NCBI GenBank assembly: GCA_002937525.1
Contig: PTKA01000073.1
Span: 1 to 6,852, forward strand
Direction: 5' to 3'
Length of the DNA stretch: 6,852 nucleotides
Source: Alphaproteobacteria bacterium MarineAlpha10_Bin3
Lineage (GTDB): Bacteria; Pseudomonadota; Alphaproteobacteria; UBA8366; GCA-2717185
This document shows positions 1 through 6,240 of this stretch, one piece after another. The position numbers and the translations under genes are program-made. Under the pieces are notes generated by a model. The model did no database searches. It was not told the origin of the DNA and was given only the letters and a program-made list of their open reading frames with translations. Each line of letters starts with the position of its first letter. Within the stretch, counting starts at the first letter, position 1.

Positions 1-31
1 ATAAAGGCTGGCCTCCTTGTCCAGCCTTTAT
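1..31. repeat. Perfect 11-bp inverted repeat at the window edge, with a Shine-Dalgarno-like loop on the minus strand
   Basis: The arms ATAAAGGCTGG (1-11) and CCAGCCTTTAT (21-31) are exact reverse complements around a 9-base loop (12-20). Read on the minus strand, the loop is ACAAGGAGG, a very good ribosome-binding sequence, and the second arm ends exactly at the window edge. A start codon just outside the window would lie about 11 bases from the GGAGG. The element could be a structured translation-control site for a leftward gene, or an intrinsic terminator. Its T residues lie inside the stem rather than forming a tail, so the terminator reading is weak. The repeat is certain; its role is inferred. 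Confidence 0.6.
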
Positions 32-316
32 CTTGAATCACAATTCCTGAGCCTTGGGAATCCCCCTTATCGATTCAGTCTATTTACAGGATGCTCTAAA
101 CTACTGAACGTGTTGGTCTCATGCTTGACCATGGCGCTAAGAACGCGTCTGCCCATACGATGCGACTCCATCCAACGGCGTGGGGTTCTTGGACATACGA
201 AACCGTCCCCATGGCGTCAAGTGGAACAGGGCGGAATCGGTCCGCTGCCGATAAGTTGATGGCCCGCCAGGGCACCCTGTATTACCCTGCTCTTGACGAT
301 GAGGGAGACGACAACC
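32..316. other. Stretch with no supportable gene and less GC-rich composition
   Basis: This stretch is visibly less GC-rich than positions 450-6500, at least up to about 250. The open frames through it (17-259 and 121-372, plus strand) have no recognisable domain or conserved motif, no convincing ribosome-binding site and low-complexity Arg/Ser-rich translations. A small inverted repeat, TGAATC (34-39) and GATTCA (72-77), flanks a GGGAATCCC core. It is reminiscent of insertion-sequence ends, but I cannot name an element. A purine-rich GAGGGAGA at 301-308 precedes the ATG at 317. Confidence 0.4.
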
Positions 317-460
317 ATGCCGGTCAGCAACGCCGCGCTACGCCACGACGCCGATGCCATGGCGCTCGATGAAATCGAGGTAACGGGCGAACCCGAACGG
401 CTTTATTCCAATTTCATCTGCGGCATCACCGCCCTTCCGGTGCGCCTGGGCGCCGCTTAG
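317..460 (+). pseudogene. C-terminal remnant of a cytochrome P450 (47-residue frame)
   Basis: The frame ATG 317 to TAG 460 encodes 47 residues. From about residue 18 onward it reads DEIEVTGEPERLYSNF and then ICGITALPVRL. From memory of the family, bacterial P450s (CYP101/CYP108/CYP153-like) end with a G-E-P-E-R-x-x-S-N-F-x-x-G pattern followed by LPVR. The heme-binding Cys loop, the ExxR helix and everything else of a roughly 400-residue P450 are absent. Upstream, the frame meets a stop at 257-259 with no P450-like sequence in any frame, so the gene is cut off rather than frameshifted. The GAGGGAGA at 301-308 could allow translation from 317, probably by chance. Its TAG overlaps the stop of the convergent ThDP enzyme by two bases, suggesting that the P450 tail and that gene were native neighbours. 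A genuine small protein is the alternative. Confidence 0.55.
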
Positions 461-2097
461 GCGGACAGCGCCCCGCGCTGGCGGGGCAACTGAACCAACC
501 CCCAGGGGCTCGGAAATTCGCCGCACGGCACCTCGATCAGGGTCGGCCCGTCCTCGTCCTCGAAACTGGCGGCGATCGCGCGGCTAAGCTCGTCCGGCGA
601 ATTCACCTGCATCCCCCGCGCGCCGAAGGCTTCCGCCAGGGCGACGAAATCCGGGTTCGCCAGATCGCTGGCGATAGTGCGGCCGGCGTAGTTTTCCTGC
701 TGCATCCGTTTCACATTGCCATAGGCGTTATCGTTGAGCACGACGATGGTCACGGCGATTCTGTGCTGCACGGCAGTGGCCAGTTCCTGGACGTTGAACA
801 TGAACCCGCCATCGCCGGCAATGGACACGATCTTGCGGTCCGGCATCGCCACCTTGGCGCCAAGCGCGGTCGCCAGCCCCCAGCCCAGCGTGCCCTGATA
901 GCCCGACGACAAAAACGTGCGCGGCCCATAGGCCGGGAAGGCGAAGCGGCTGACATAACCGATCTGGGTCAGTTCCTCGACGAAAATGCCGTCGTCCGGC
1001 AAGGCATTGCGAATCGCCTCCAGCAGCGCCACCTGCGGCCCGACGGCCTGGCGGAAAGTCTTGTCGAACGCCGCCTTCAGGACCGCCATCTCGTCCTCGC
1101 GGCTCACGCGCGCAGCATTGACGCCGTGCAACTTGTCGATCAGCGCCGCCGTGCCCGCCGCCGCGTCGGCCAGGACCGCCACATCGCACGGGGCGATGCG
1201 GGCCAGTGCTGCGCGGTCGCAATCCAGATGGATAATCTTGAGGCCGTCATCGGTGCCCCAGTGCTGGCGCTGGGTTTGCAGCCGCGAACCGATGGCGATA
1301 ACCGCGTCGGCGTCCTTCCACAAGGCGTGACCGGCGGGCATGGTGTGCGACAGATAATGGCGGCTGTCGAGCACGCCGCGCCCGTTGCGCGACGAAATCA
1401 CCGGCGCTTGCAGCATTTCGGCCAGTTCGCGAACCGCCGCGCCGGCTTCCAGCGCGCCGCCGCCGACAACGATCATCGGCCGCCGGGCCGCGCCCAGAAT
1501 CCGCGCCGCCGCGCCAATCGCATCCAGGTCGATTTCAACCGGTTCGCGCAATGCTTTTTCCAGCGGCCGGTCGAATGGGGCGGCATCGCGCCACGTCGTC
1601 ATGGCGCATTCCAGCGCCACCGGCTTGGCGCAGCCATTGCGCAACTGGCGGAAGGCATCGGTGATTTTTACCGCTGCATCCGCCGCGCCGGTGATCCGGG
1701 CAGCCGATTTGGTCAGCCGCTCCATGATCCCGAGCTGGTCCGGAATTTCATGCAGCAAGCCGAAACCCTTGCCGATGGCGGCTTCGGGTATCTGCCCGAC
1801 CAGGGCCAGCACCGGCGCGTTGACCGCATAGGCGGTGCATAGCGCCGCCGTCGTATTCAGGAATCCCGGCCCCGGCACGACACAATAGGCCTGCGGCTTT
1901 CCGGTCGCCAGGGCCGCGCCCAACGCCATATAGGCGCTGCCTTGTTCGTGGCGCGTATGCACCGGCCGGGGCGCGCCGGATTTATGCAACGCATCGAAGA
2001 AATCGTCGTTCTGCACGCCGGGCAGGCAGAACAACGTCTCGATTCCGTTGACGGCCAGTCCCTCAACCAATATCTCGGCGGTGGTTTTGCTACCCAT
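457..2097 (-). CDS. Thiamine-diphosphate-dependent enzyme, acetolactate synthase/2-oxo acid decarboxylase superfamily
   Basis: This complete 546-residue cytoplasmic enzyme has the three-domain layout of the family. The N-terminal pyrimidine-binding domain (about 1-170) has the catalytic glutamate in RHEQGSAYMALG, at E51. The central domain (about 190-320) includes RRPMIVVGGGALEAG, the position that holds FAD in acetolactate synthases. The C-terminal diphosphate-binding domain (about 360-530) has GDGG at 428-431 and NDNAYGN at 455-461, the usual metal and ThDP ligands about 25 residues apart. Length and motifs indicate an intact enzyme that cleaves or joins carbon bonds next to a 2-oxo group. 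The segment QIPEAAIGKGFGLLHEIPDQ (102-121) differs from true acetolactate synthase, so a biosynthetic IlvB role is unlikely; no small-subunit gene is adjacent. Benzoylformate decarboxylase-like or another carboligase activity is possible. The gene is divergent from hyuAB and converges on the P450 remnant. Confidence 0.93.
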   Translation of the reverse strand: MGSKTTAEILVEGLAVNGIETLFCLPGVQNDDFFDALHKSGAPRPVHTRHEQGSAYMALGAALATGKPQAYCVVPGPGFLNTTAALCTAYAVNAPVLALVGQIPEAAIGKGFGLLHEIPDQLGIMERLTKSAARITGAADAAVKITDAFRQLRNGCAKPVALECAMTTWRDAAPFDRPLEKALREPVEIDLDAIGAAARILGAARRPMIVVGGGALEAGAAVRELAEMLQAPVISSRNGRGVLDSRHYLSHTMPAGHALWKDADAVIAIGSRLQTQRQHWGTDDGLKIIHLDCDRAALARIAPCDVAVLADAAAGTAALIDKLHGVNAARVSREDEMAVLKAAFDKTFRQAVGPQVALLEAIRNALPDDGIFVEELTQIGYVSRFAFPAYGPRTFLSSGYQGTLGWGLATALGAKVAMPDRKIVSIAGDGGFMFNVQELATAVQHRIAVTIVVLNDNAYGNVKRMQQENYAGRTIASDLANPDFVALAEAFGARGMQVNSPDELSRAIAASFEDEDGPTLIEVPCGEFPSPWGLVQLPRQRGALSA

Positions 2098-2099
2098 GA

Positions 2100-2109
2100 C
2101 CTTCTCCCT
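2100..2109 (-). promoter_or_regulatory. Ribosome-binding site of the ThDP-enzyme gene
   Basis: On the minus strand AGGGAGAAGG sits immediately upstream of the ATG at 2097. The GGAG core is seven bases from the start, which supports the 546-residue start over any alternative. Confidence 0.75.
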
Positions 2110-2170
2110 GCCAGACCGTGTTCGCGCCCCAAAACCTAACCCACCAGGGACACAATGCGAAATTTCAGCG

Positions 2171-2183
2171 CCGGGTTGCCCGG
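2171..2183. repeat. Short GC-rich hairpin between the divergent genes
   Basis: CCGGG (2171-2175) and CCCGG (2179-2183) form a perfect five-base stem around TTG. It lies between the ThDP-enzyme start and the ATG of the small membrane protein, where a divergent control region would be expected. Such short palindromes are common by chance in GC-rich DNA, so a regulatory role is only possible. Confidence 0.25.
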
Positions 2184-2210
2184 AAGCCGGGGGCGTGGCA
2201 GGCTGCCGGT

Positions 2211-2444
2211 ATGGCCGAACAACATCACCGCCGGGACGCGGACAAAAAACTGACCGTGTTCGGTGAGCCGCTATGGCTCGATGCGCTGAAGACGCTGGGC
2301 GTGGGCCTGATGATGTTGTTGCTGGTGGTCGTGGTCGGTGCCGTGCTTGGCGTGGCGATCATCGCCCCGTGGGGGCGGGCCAGCCACGATTGTTCGATCT
2401 ATTGCGTCCTCGAACAGCAATTTCGCGCCTATTTTCTTAATTGA
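2211..2444 (+). CDS. Small single-helix membrane protein, unknown function (77 residues)
   Basis: From ATG 2211 the frame encodes 77 residues. A polar, positively charged N-terminus (AEQHHRRDADKK) and a short amphipathic stretch (FGEPLWLDALKT) are followed by one strong hydrophobic helix at about residues 28-52, rich in Leu, Val, Met and Gly. The tail contains C61 and C65 (HDCSIYC). By the positive-inside rule the N-terminus should face the cytoplasm, placing the two cysteines outside the membrane where they could form a disulfide. I recognise no family. The frame is open upstream to an ATG at 2118, but the extra 31 residues lack protein-like character and would overlap the control region of the divergent gene. 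No strong ribosome-binding site precedes 2211. The stop lies just before the hyuA promoter, so it is probably not in that operon. The membrane helix and codon use favour a real gene over a chance frame. Confidence 0.5.
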   Translation: MAEQHHRRDADKKLTVFGEPLWLDALKTLGVGLMMLLLVVVVGAVLGVAIIAPWGRASHDCSIYCVLEQQFRAYFLN

Positions 2445-2453
2445 CGAAGCCGC

Positions 2454-2482
2454 TTGACATATTTCTAAAAACAGATTATATT
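2454..2482 (+). promoter_or_regulatory. Sigma70-type promoter for the hyuAB operon
   Basis: A perfect TTGACA -35 box (2454-2459) is followed by exactly 17 bases and a TATATT -10 box (2477-2482). The spacer is AT-rich, unlike the surrounding DNA. Transcription would start near 2489, leaving a leader of about 140 bases before the hyuA ATG at 2633. A near-consensus promoter suggests strong expression unless it is held down by a repressor or by the leader. Confidence 0.75.
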
Positions 2483-2499
2483 CCTTTTATTGCTTTTCC

Positions 2500-2518
2500 T
2501 CCCGCCGGGCGAGCGGGA
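2500..2518 (+). promoter_or_regulatory. Hairpin in the hyuA leader
   Basis: TCCCGC (2500-2505) pairs perfectly with GCGGGA (2513-2518) around a seven-base loop, starting about ten bases after the predicted transcription start. It overlaps the first copy of the tandem repeat. It could be an RNA stem protecting or controlling the transcript, or a DNA operator. No T-run follows, so it is not an intrinsic terminator. Confidence 0.4.
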
Positions 2519-2541
2519 TGTTCCGGGCGAAGCAGGATGTT
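2505..2541 (+). repeat. Two-copy imperfect tandem repeat in the hyuA leader
   Basis: CCGGGCGAGCGGGATGTT (2505-2522) is followed directly by CCGGGCGAAGCAGGATGTT (2523-2541). The copies differ by one inserted base and one substitution. Their spacing of about 18 bases and position just downstream of the promoter would suit paired operator sites or a structured leader RNA. It could also be a simple slippage duplication. Confidence 0.65.
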
Positions 2542-2563
2542 AATGAATGCTAATGGCTGCTAA
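2518..2563 (+). other. Two overlapping leader mini-reading frames upstream of hyuA
   Basis: ATG 2518 opens an 11-codon frame, MFRAKQDVNEC, ending at TAA 2551-2553. ATG 2537 opens an 8-codon frame in another register, MLMNANGC, ending at TAA 2561-2563; an in-frame ATG at 2543 has AGGA (2534-2537) five bases upstream. Both place a TGC cysteine codon immediately before the stop. Such frames can act as leader peptides that tune downstream expression, but frames this short arise easily by chance and translation is unproven. Confidence 0.2.
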
Positions 2564-2632
2564 GGGAAAAAACGATTTTGTGCCGCGCTGGCGTCCGTTC
2601 GAAGATTTTCTCCCATAGAGTGTGAGAATGCG

Positions 2633-4651
2633 ATGCGGGTGGGGATAGAAGTCGGCGGCACGTTTACCGACCTGGTCGCGGTCGAGGGTGGCGAGGTGCG
2701 CATCGCCAAGGTGCCCAGCGTGCCGGCGCGGCCCGACGAAGGGGCGATGGCGGTGCTGAAAGCGGCCGGACTGGCGATGGAAGACATCGACGATCTGGTG
2801 CATGGCTCCACCGTTGCGATCAATGCGGTGCTGGAACGCAAGGGGGCAAAAACCGCTTTCCTGGTGACCAAGGGGTTTCGCGACCTGCTGGCGCTGCAAC
2901 GCCACAACCGGCGGCAAATCTATGATTTGTTCTACGCCAAGCCGGTGCCGGTGGTCGGACAACGCGACACCTTCGAAATCGACGAACGGACCGGGCCGGA
3001 TGGCGGCATCGTCAAGGCGCTCGACACGCAGGCACTGGACGGGGCGCTGGCGCAAGCGCTGGGCTGTGGCGGGTACGAGGCGGTGGCGGTCTGCCTGTTG
3101 AACGGGTACGCCAATCCAGCCCATGAGCAGGCCGTCGCGGCCTGGCTGAAGGCGCATTTCCCGGACCTCGCAGTGACCTGTTCCAGCGATGTGACGCGCG
3201 AATTCCGCGAGTACGAGCGCGCCTCGACGACCACCATCGCGGCCTATGTTCAGCCCGTGAACAAAGCCTATATCGACCGGCTGGCCGACAGCCTGCGCGC
3301 CGCCGGCTTTACCGGGCGGTTTTCCATCATGCAGTCGAATGGCGGCCGCCTGCCCGCTGCCGCCAGCGCCGGCAACGCGGTCGGGGCGCTATTTTCCGGC
3401 CCGGCGGCGGGGGTCAAGGGCGCGATCCGGCAGGCCGCGCTGGCCGGGTACCGGGATATCGTCACCCTGGACATGGGCGGCACCTCGACCGATGTCTGCC
3501 TTGTCAACGACGCCCAAGCCGATCTGACCAGCGAGACCGAAGTCGATGGGCTGCCGATCCGGGTCCCGGCCCTCGATATCGTCTCGGTCGGGGCCGGTGG
3601 CGGGTCGATCGTGTGGATCGACGATGGCGGTATGTTGCGGGTCGGCCCGCGTTCGGCCGGGGCCAGTCCGGGCCCGGCCTGTTATGAGCGCGGCGGCGTG
3701 GAAGCCACGGTGACCGACGCGCATATGATCCGCGGCGCGATCCGCGCGCAAGCCTTCCTGGGCGGCGCCATGCGAGTTGACCGCGATGCCGCCGCGCGCG
3801 CCTTCGAACCGCTGGCGCGCCATTTCGATATGAGTCTGGAGGATATCGCCGACAGTGCGGTGCGCGTCGCCGACGCCAATATCGTGCGCGCCATCGAACT
3901 GGTATCGACCGAACGCGGCCGCGATCCGCGCGACTATGTGCTGGTGCCCTATGGCGGTGCGGGTCCGCTGCACGCGGTCCGGGTCGCCGAAGCGCTGGGC
4001 ATCGCGACCATCGTGGTGCCGCCCAATGCCGGCGTGTTGTCCGCGTTCGGCCTGCTGGCCGCCGATTTCGCCCAGTACGACACCATGACCCGCCGGGTTG
4101 CGGTCGATGCGCAAGCGCCCGGACGGGTCCGCAAGATCTACGCCGAAATGGCCGCGCGGGCGCGCGCCGCCTTCGCCGCCGCCGGCATCGACGCCGAACC
4201 GGCGATCACCTTCACCCTGGAAATGCGCTATGTCGGCCAGGCGTTCGAAGTGCAGGTGCCGCTCGAAAGCGAGGCGCTGGAAGGCTTGCGCGCCGACGAT
4301 CTGGCGGCCCGGTTCGCCGATGTGCATATCCAGGGCTACGGTTTCGGCGGTGCCGATTACGGGGCGTGCGAGATCATGTCGTTCCGGGTCGGCGCGCTGG
4401 CCCCGCCGGGCGAATTGCCGGCGCTGCGCGAAGCCGAACCCAGCCAGACCGGCGCGGCATGCAAAATCTTCGATGGCGGCGAATGGCGCTGCGGCGCATT
4501 GGCCCAGCGCGCCGGCATTCGCAATGCCGGCGGCCAGCCCGGCCCGGCCTTGGTCGAAGACGCCACCTCGACGGCCTTCATTCCCGGCGGCTGGCATGCG
4601 ACAATCGACCTTCACGACAACCTTGTCATCGAACGATTGGACCTGCCATGA
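2633..4651 (+). CDS. hyuA: Hydantoinase/oxoprolinase family protein, HyuA-type ATP-binding subunit
   Basis: This complete 672-residue cytoplasmic subunit binds and hydrolyses ATP to activate the substrate in a two-subunit enzyme with HyuB. It opens with GIEVGGTFTD (4-13), the first phosphate-binding motif of the ASKHA fold. Further family blocks are HGSTVAINAVLERKGAKTAF (58-77), REFREYERAST (189-199), SGPAAGVKGA (255-264), the second phosphate motif LDMGGTSTDV (279-288), GPRSAGASPGPACY (338-351) and YGGAGPLHA (440-448). The C-terminal domain (about 490-672) completes the usual length for this family. The ATG at 2633 is chosen because the VGGTFTD motif normally lies a few residues from the start; the GTGAG upstream is a weak ribosome site. 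Known relatives include N-methylhydantoinase, 5-oxoprolinase, caprolactamase and acetone or acetophenone carboxylases, so the substrate is undetermined. It shares ATGA with hyuB. Confidence 0.95.
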   Translation: MRVGIEVGGTFTDLVAVEGGEVRIAKVPSVPARPDEGAMAVLKAAGLAMEDIDDLVHGSTVAINAVLERKGAKTAFLVTKGFRDLLALQRHNRRQIYDLFYAKPVPVVGQRDTFEIDERTGPDGGIVKALDTQALDGALAQALGCGGYEAVAVCLLNGYANPAHEQAVAAWLKAHFPDLAVTCSSDVTREFREYERASTTTIAAYVQPVNKAYIDRLADSLRAAGFTGRFSIMQSNGGRLPAAASAGNAVGALFSGPAAGVKGAIRQAALAGYRDIVTLDMGGTSTDVCLVNDAQADLTSETEVDGLPIRVPALDIVSVGAGGGSIVWIDDGGMLRVGPRSAGASPGPACYERGGVEATVTDAHMIRGAIRAQAFLGGAMRVDRDAAARAFEPLARHFDMSLEDIADSAVRVADANIVRAIELVSTERGRDPRDYVLVPYGGAGPLHAVRVAEALGIATIVVPPNAGVLSAFGLLAADFAQYDTMTRRVAVDAQAPGRVRKIYAEMAARARAAFAAAGIDAEPAITFTLEMRYVGQAFEVQVPLESEALEGLRADDLAARFADVHIQGYGFGGADYGACEIMSFRVGALAPPGELPALREAEPSQTGAACKIFDGGEWRCGALAQRAGIRNAGGQPGPALVEDATSTAFIPGGWHATIDLHDNLVIERLDLP

Positions 4652-6240
4652 AGCTGGTTTTCCCCGCCGACCAGGCGGTCATCGCCCAGGGTCTTGTCGC
4701 GGCGGCGCGCGAGATGGGCGTCAAGCTGATCCGGTCGGCCTATTCGCCAGTGGTGCGCGAAGCCAGCGACTGCGCCGCCGCCCTGCTTGACCGGCACGGC
4801 AATGTCGTCGCCCAGGCGGAACTGATCCCGATGCAGCTCGGTTCGATCGGTGCGACCTTCAAGCCATGCGCCGAATTGTTCCCGCCCGAAACCCTGGTCG
4901 AGGGCGATTTCTACATCAACAACGACCCCTATCACGGCGGCCAGCATCTGCCCGACGTGTTCTTGTTTTCGCCGATCTTTCTCGACGGCGCGTTGATCGG
5001 CTTCGCCGCCACGGTGGCGCATCATCTTGATCTTGGCGGCGGCGCGCCGGGGCTCAACCCGCAGGCCAGCGACGTGCATCAAGAAGGGCTGATTATCCCG
5101 CCCAGCAAGTACAATCACGCGCGCGACTGGTCGGGCGGGCCGCTGGAACGGCTGATCCGGGCCAATATCCGGGTGCCAACGCAGACCATCGGCGATTTCA
5201 ACGCCCAGTTCGCGGCCAATTTCTGCGGCGCGGAACGGCTGCGCGCGCTATGCGCCAAATTCGGCCCCGGCACGGTCGATGCGGCGATGGCCGAACTACT
5301 CGATTATTCGGAACGGCGCATGCGGCGCGCGATCGCGCAAGCGCCCGACGGCGTCTATTACGGCGCCGACGCGGTGGACGATGACGGCATCGGCGACCAG
5401 CCTTTGCCGGTCCACGCCACCGTGACGATCGCCGGCGATTCGGTGCATGTCGATTTCGCCGGCACCAGCGATCAGGTCGCCACCAACGTCAACTGCCCCT
5501 TCGCCTCGACCGTGGCGACGGCGCTGACGGTGGTGAAGTCGGTGCTGACCAGCCCGGATATTCCCTTCAACGAAGGCTCCATGCGCCCGGTGACGGTCGC
5601 GGCCCCCTATGGCTGCATCCTCAACCCCAAGCCGCCGGCCCCGGTGCGCGCCCGGCTGACATCGAGCTACCGCGCCTATAACGCGGTGATGAAGGCGATG
5701 GCCCAGGCGGTCCCCGACAAGGTGATCGCCACCGGGTTCGACACCACCGAAGCGATCTGCCTCAGCCATCTTGGGCCCGATGGCTACCGCATATCGCTGG
5801 AGATATTCGGCGGCGGCTACGGGGCGGGTCCGGAACAAGACGGCTGTGATGCGGTCGACAGCCCGATGTCGAATTGCGGCAATGTCCCGGTCGAAGCGCT
5901 CGACCTTGAATATGATTTCTTTCGCGTCAGCGCCTATGGGCTGCGCCAAGGGTCCGGCGGGCCGGGACGCTCGCGCGGCGGCCTTGGCCTCATTCGGCAT
6001 TATGAAATTCTTGCCGACGACGTCACGTTTGCCACCTATTCCGACCGCTTCCGGCTGGCCCCGCAAGGCCTGTTCGGCGGCGAACCGGGCCAGTGCGCCG
6101 CAACCAGGGTCAAGCGCGGCAACCAGATCATCGATCTGCCGTCGAAATGCAGCTTCGCGCTGCGCAAAGGCGACGTGCTGATGATCGAAACCGGCGGCGG
6201 CGGCGGTTACGGTGCGCCCGAATCGCCCGGTGCCGCATAG
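4648..6240 (+). CDS. hyuB: Hydantoinase/oxoprolinase family protein, HyuB-type catalytic subunit
   Basis: This complete 530-residue protein is the partner of HyuA and carries the metal-dependent catalytic site. It shows NNDPYHGGQHLPDVFLF (91-107) and VAHHLDLGGG (123-132). H100, D103 and H125 have the HxxD plus His spacing that, from memory, holds the metal in the related acetone carboxylase subunit. Other family features are the R-A-R-L-T-S-S block near 334-340, FGGGYGAGPEQDG (387-399), GGPGRSRGGLG (437-447) and a glycine-rich tail ETGGGGGYGAPE (514-525). The start at 4648 is set by the four-base ATGA overlap with the hyuA stop, the mark of translational coupling; the open frame extends back to 4366 only because it lies inside hyuA. 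No racemase, carbamoylase or third acetone-carboxylase-type subunit follows, which favours a two-subunit amidohydrolase or lactamase-like enzyme. The 3' end overlaps the convergent frame by 34 bases. Confidence 0.95.
   Translation: MKLVFPADQAVIAQGLVAAAREMGVKLIRSAYSPVVREASDCAAALLDRHGNVVAQAELIPMQLGSIGATFKPCAELFPPETLVEGDFYINNDPYHGGQHLPDVFLFSPIFLDGALIGFAATVAHHLDLGGGAPGLNPQASDVHQEGLIIPPSKYNHARDWSGGPLERLIRANIRVPTQTIGDFNAQFAANFCGAERLRALCAKFGPGTVDAAMAELLDYSERRMRRAIAQAPDGVYYGADAVDDDGIGDQPLPVHATVTIAGDSVHVDFAGTSDQVATNVNCPFASTVATALTVVKSVLTSPDIPFNEGSMRPVTVAAPYGCILNPKPPAPVRARLTSSYRAYNAVMKAMAQAVPDKVIATGFDTTEAICLSHLGPDGYRISLEIFGGGYGAGPEQDGCDAVDSPMSNCGNVPVEALDLEYDFFRVSAYGLRQGSGGPGRSRGGLGLIRHYEILADDVTFATYSDRFRLAPQGLFGGEPGQCAATRVKRGNQIIDLPSKCSFALRKGDVLMIETGGGGGYGAPESPGAA

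Noticed and set aside
1..31. Rho-independent terminator
   Set aside because: The stem is good, but the T-rich part is within the stem and no T-run follows, so a terminator is not the preferred reading.
32..100. Possible insertion-sequence end
   Set aside because: The small inverted repeats and the GGGAATCCC core are suggestive only. No transposase is visible in the window and I cannot match the end to a named element.
17..372. Two short plus-strand open frames near the left edge
   Set aside because: They have no motif, no ribosome-binding site of note and no recognisable family; they overlap each other in different frames.
763..1842. Long plus-strand open frame of 359 codons
   Set aside because: It lies antisense to the ThDP enzyme, is Arg/His/Gln-rich with no domain, and is explained by the GC-rich codon pattern of the real gene.
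2118..2210. Longer start for the small membrane protein
   Set aside because: The 31 added residues show no protein-like features and lie in the expected control region of the divergent ThDP-enzyme gene.
3389..4615. Long minus-strand open frame of 408 codons inside hyuA
   Set aside because: It is antisense to a gene with clear HyuA motifs, and its translation has no recognisable family and a composition typical of a complementary-strand shadow.
4366..4647. Upstream extension of the hyuB frame
   Set aside because: This part overlaps hyuA coding sequence and translates to Arg/Ala-rich sequence without HyuB similarity. The ATGA overlap at 4648 is the normal start.
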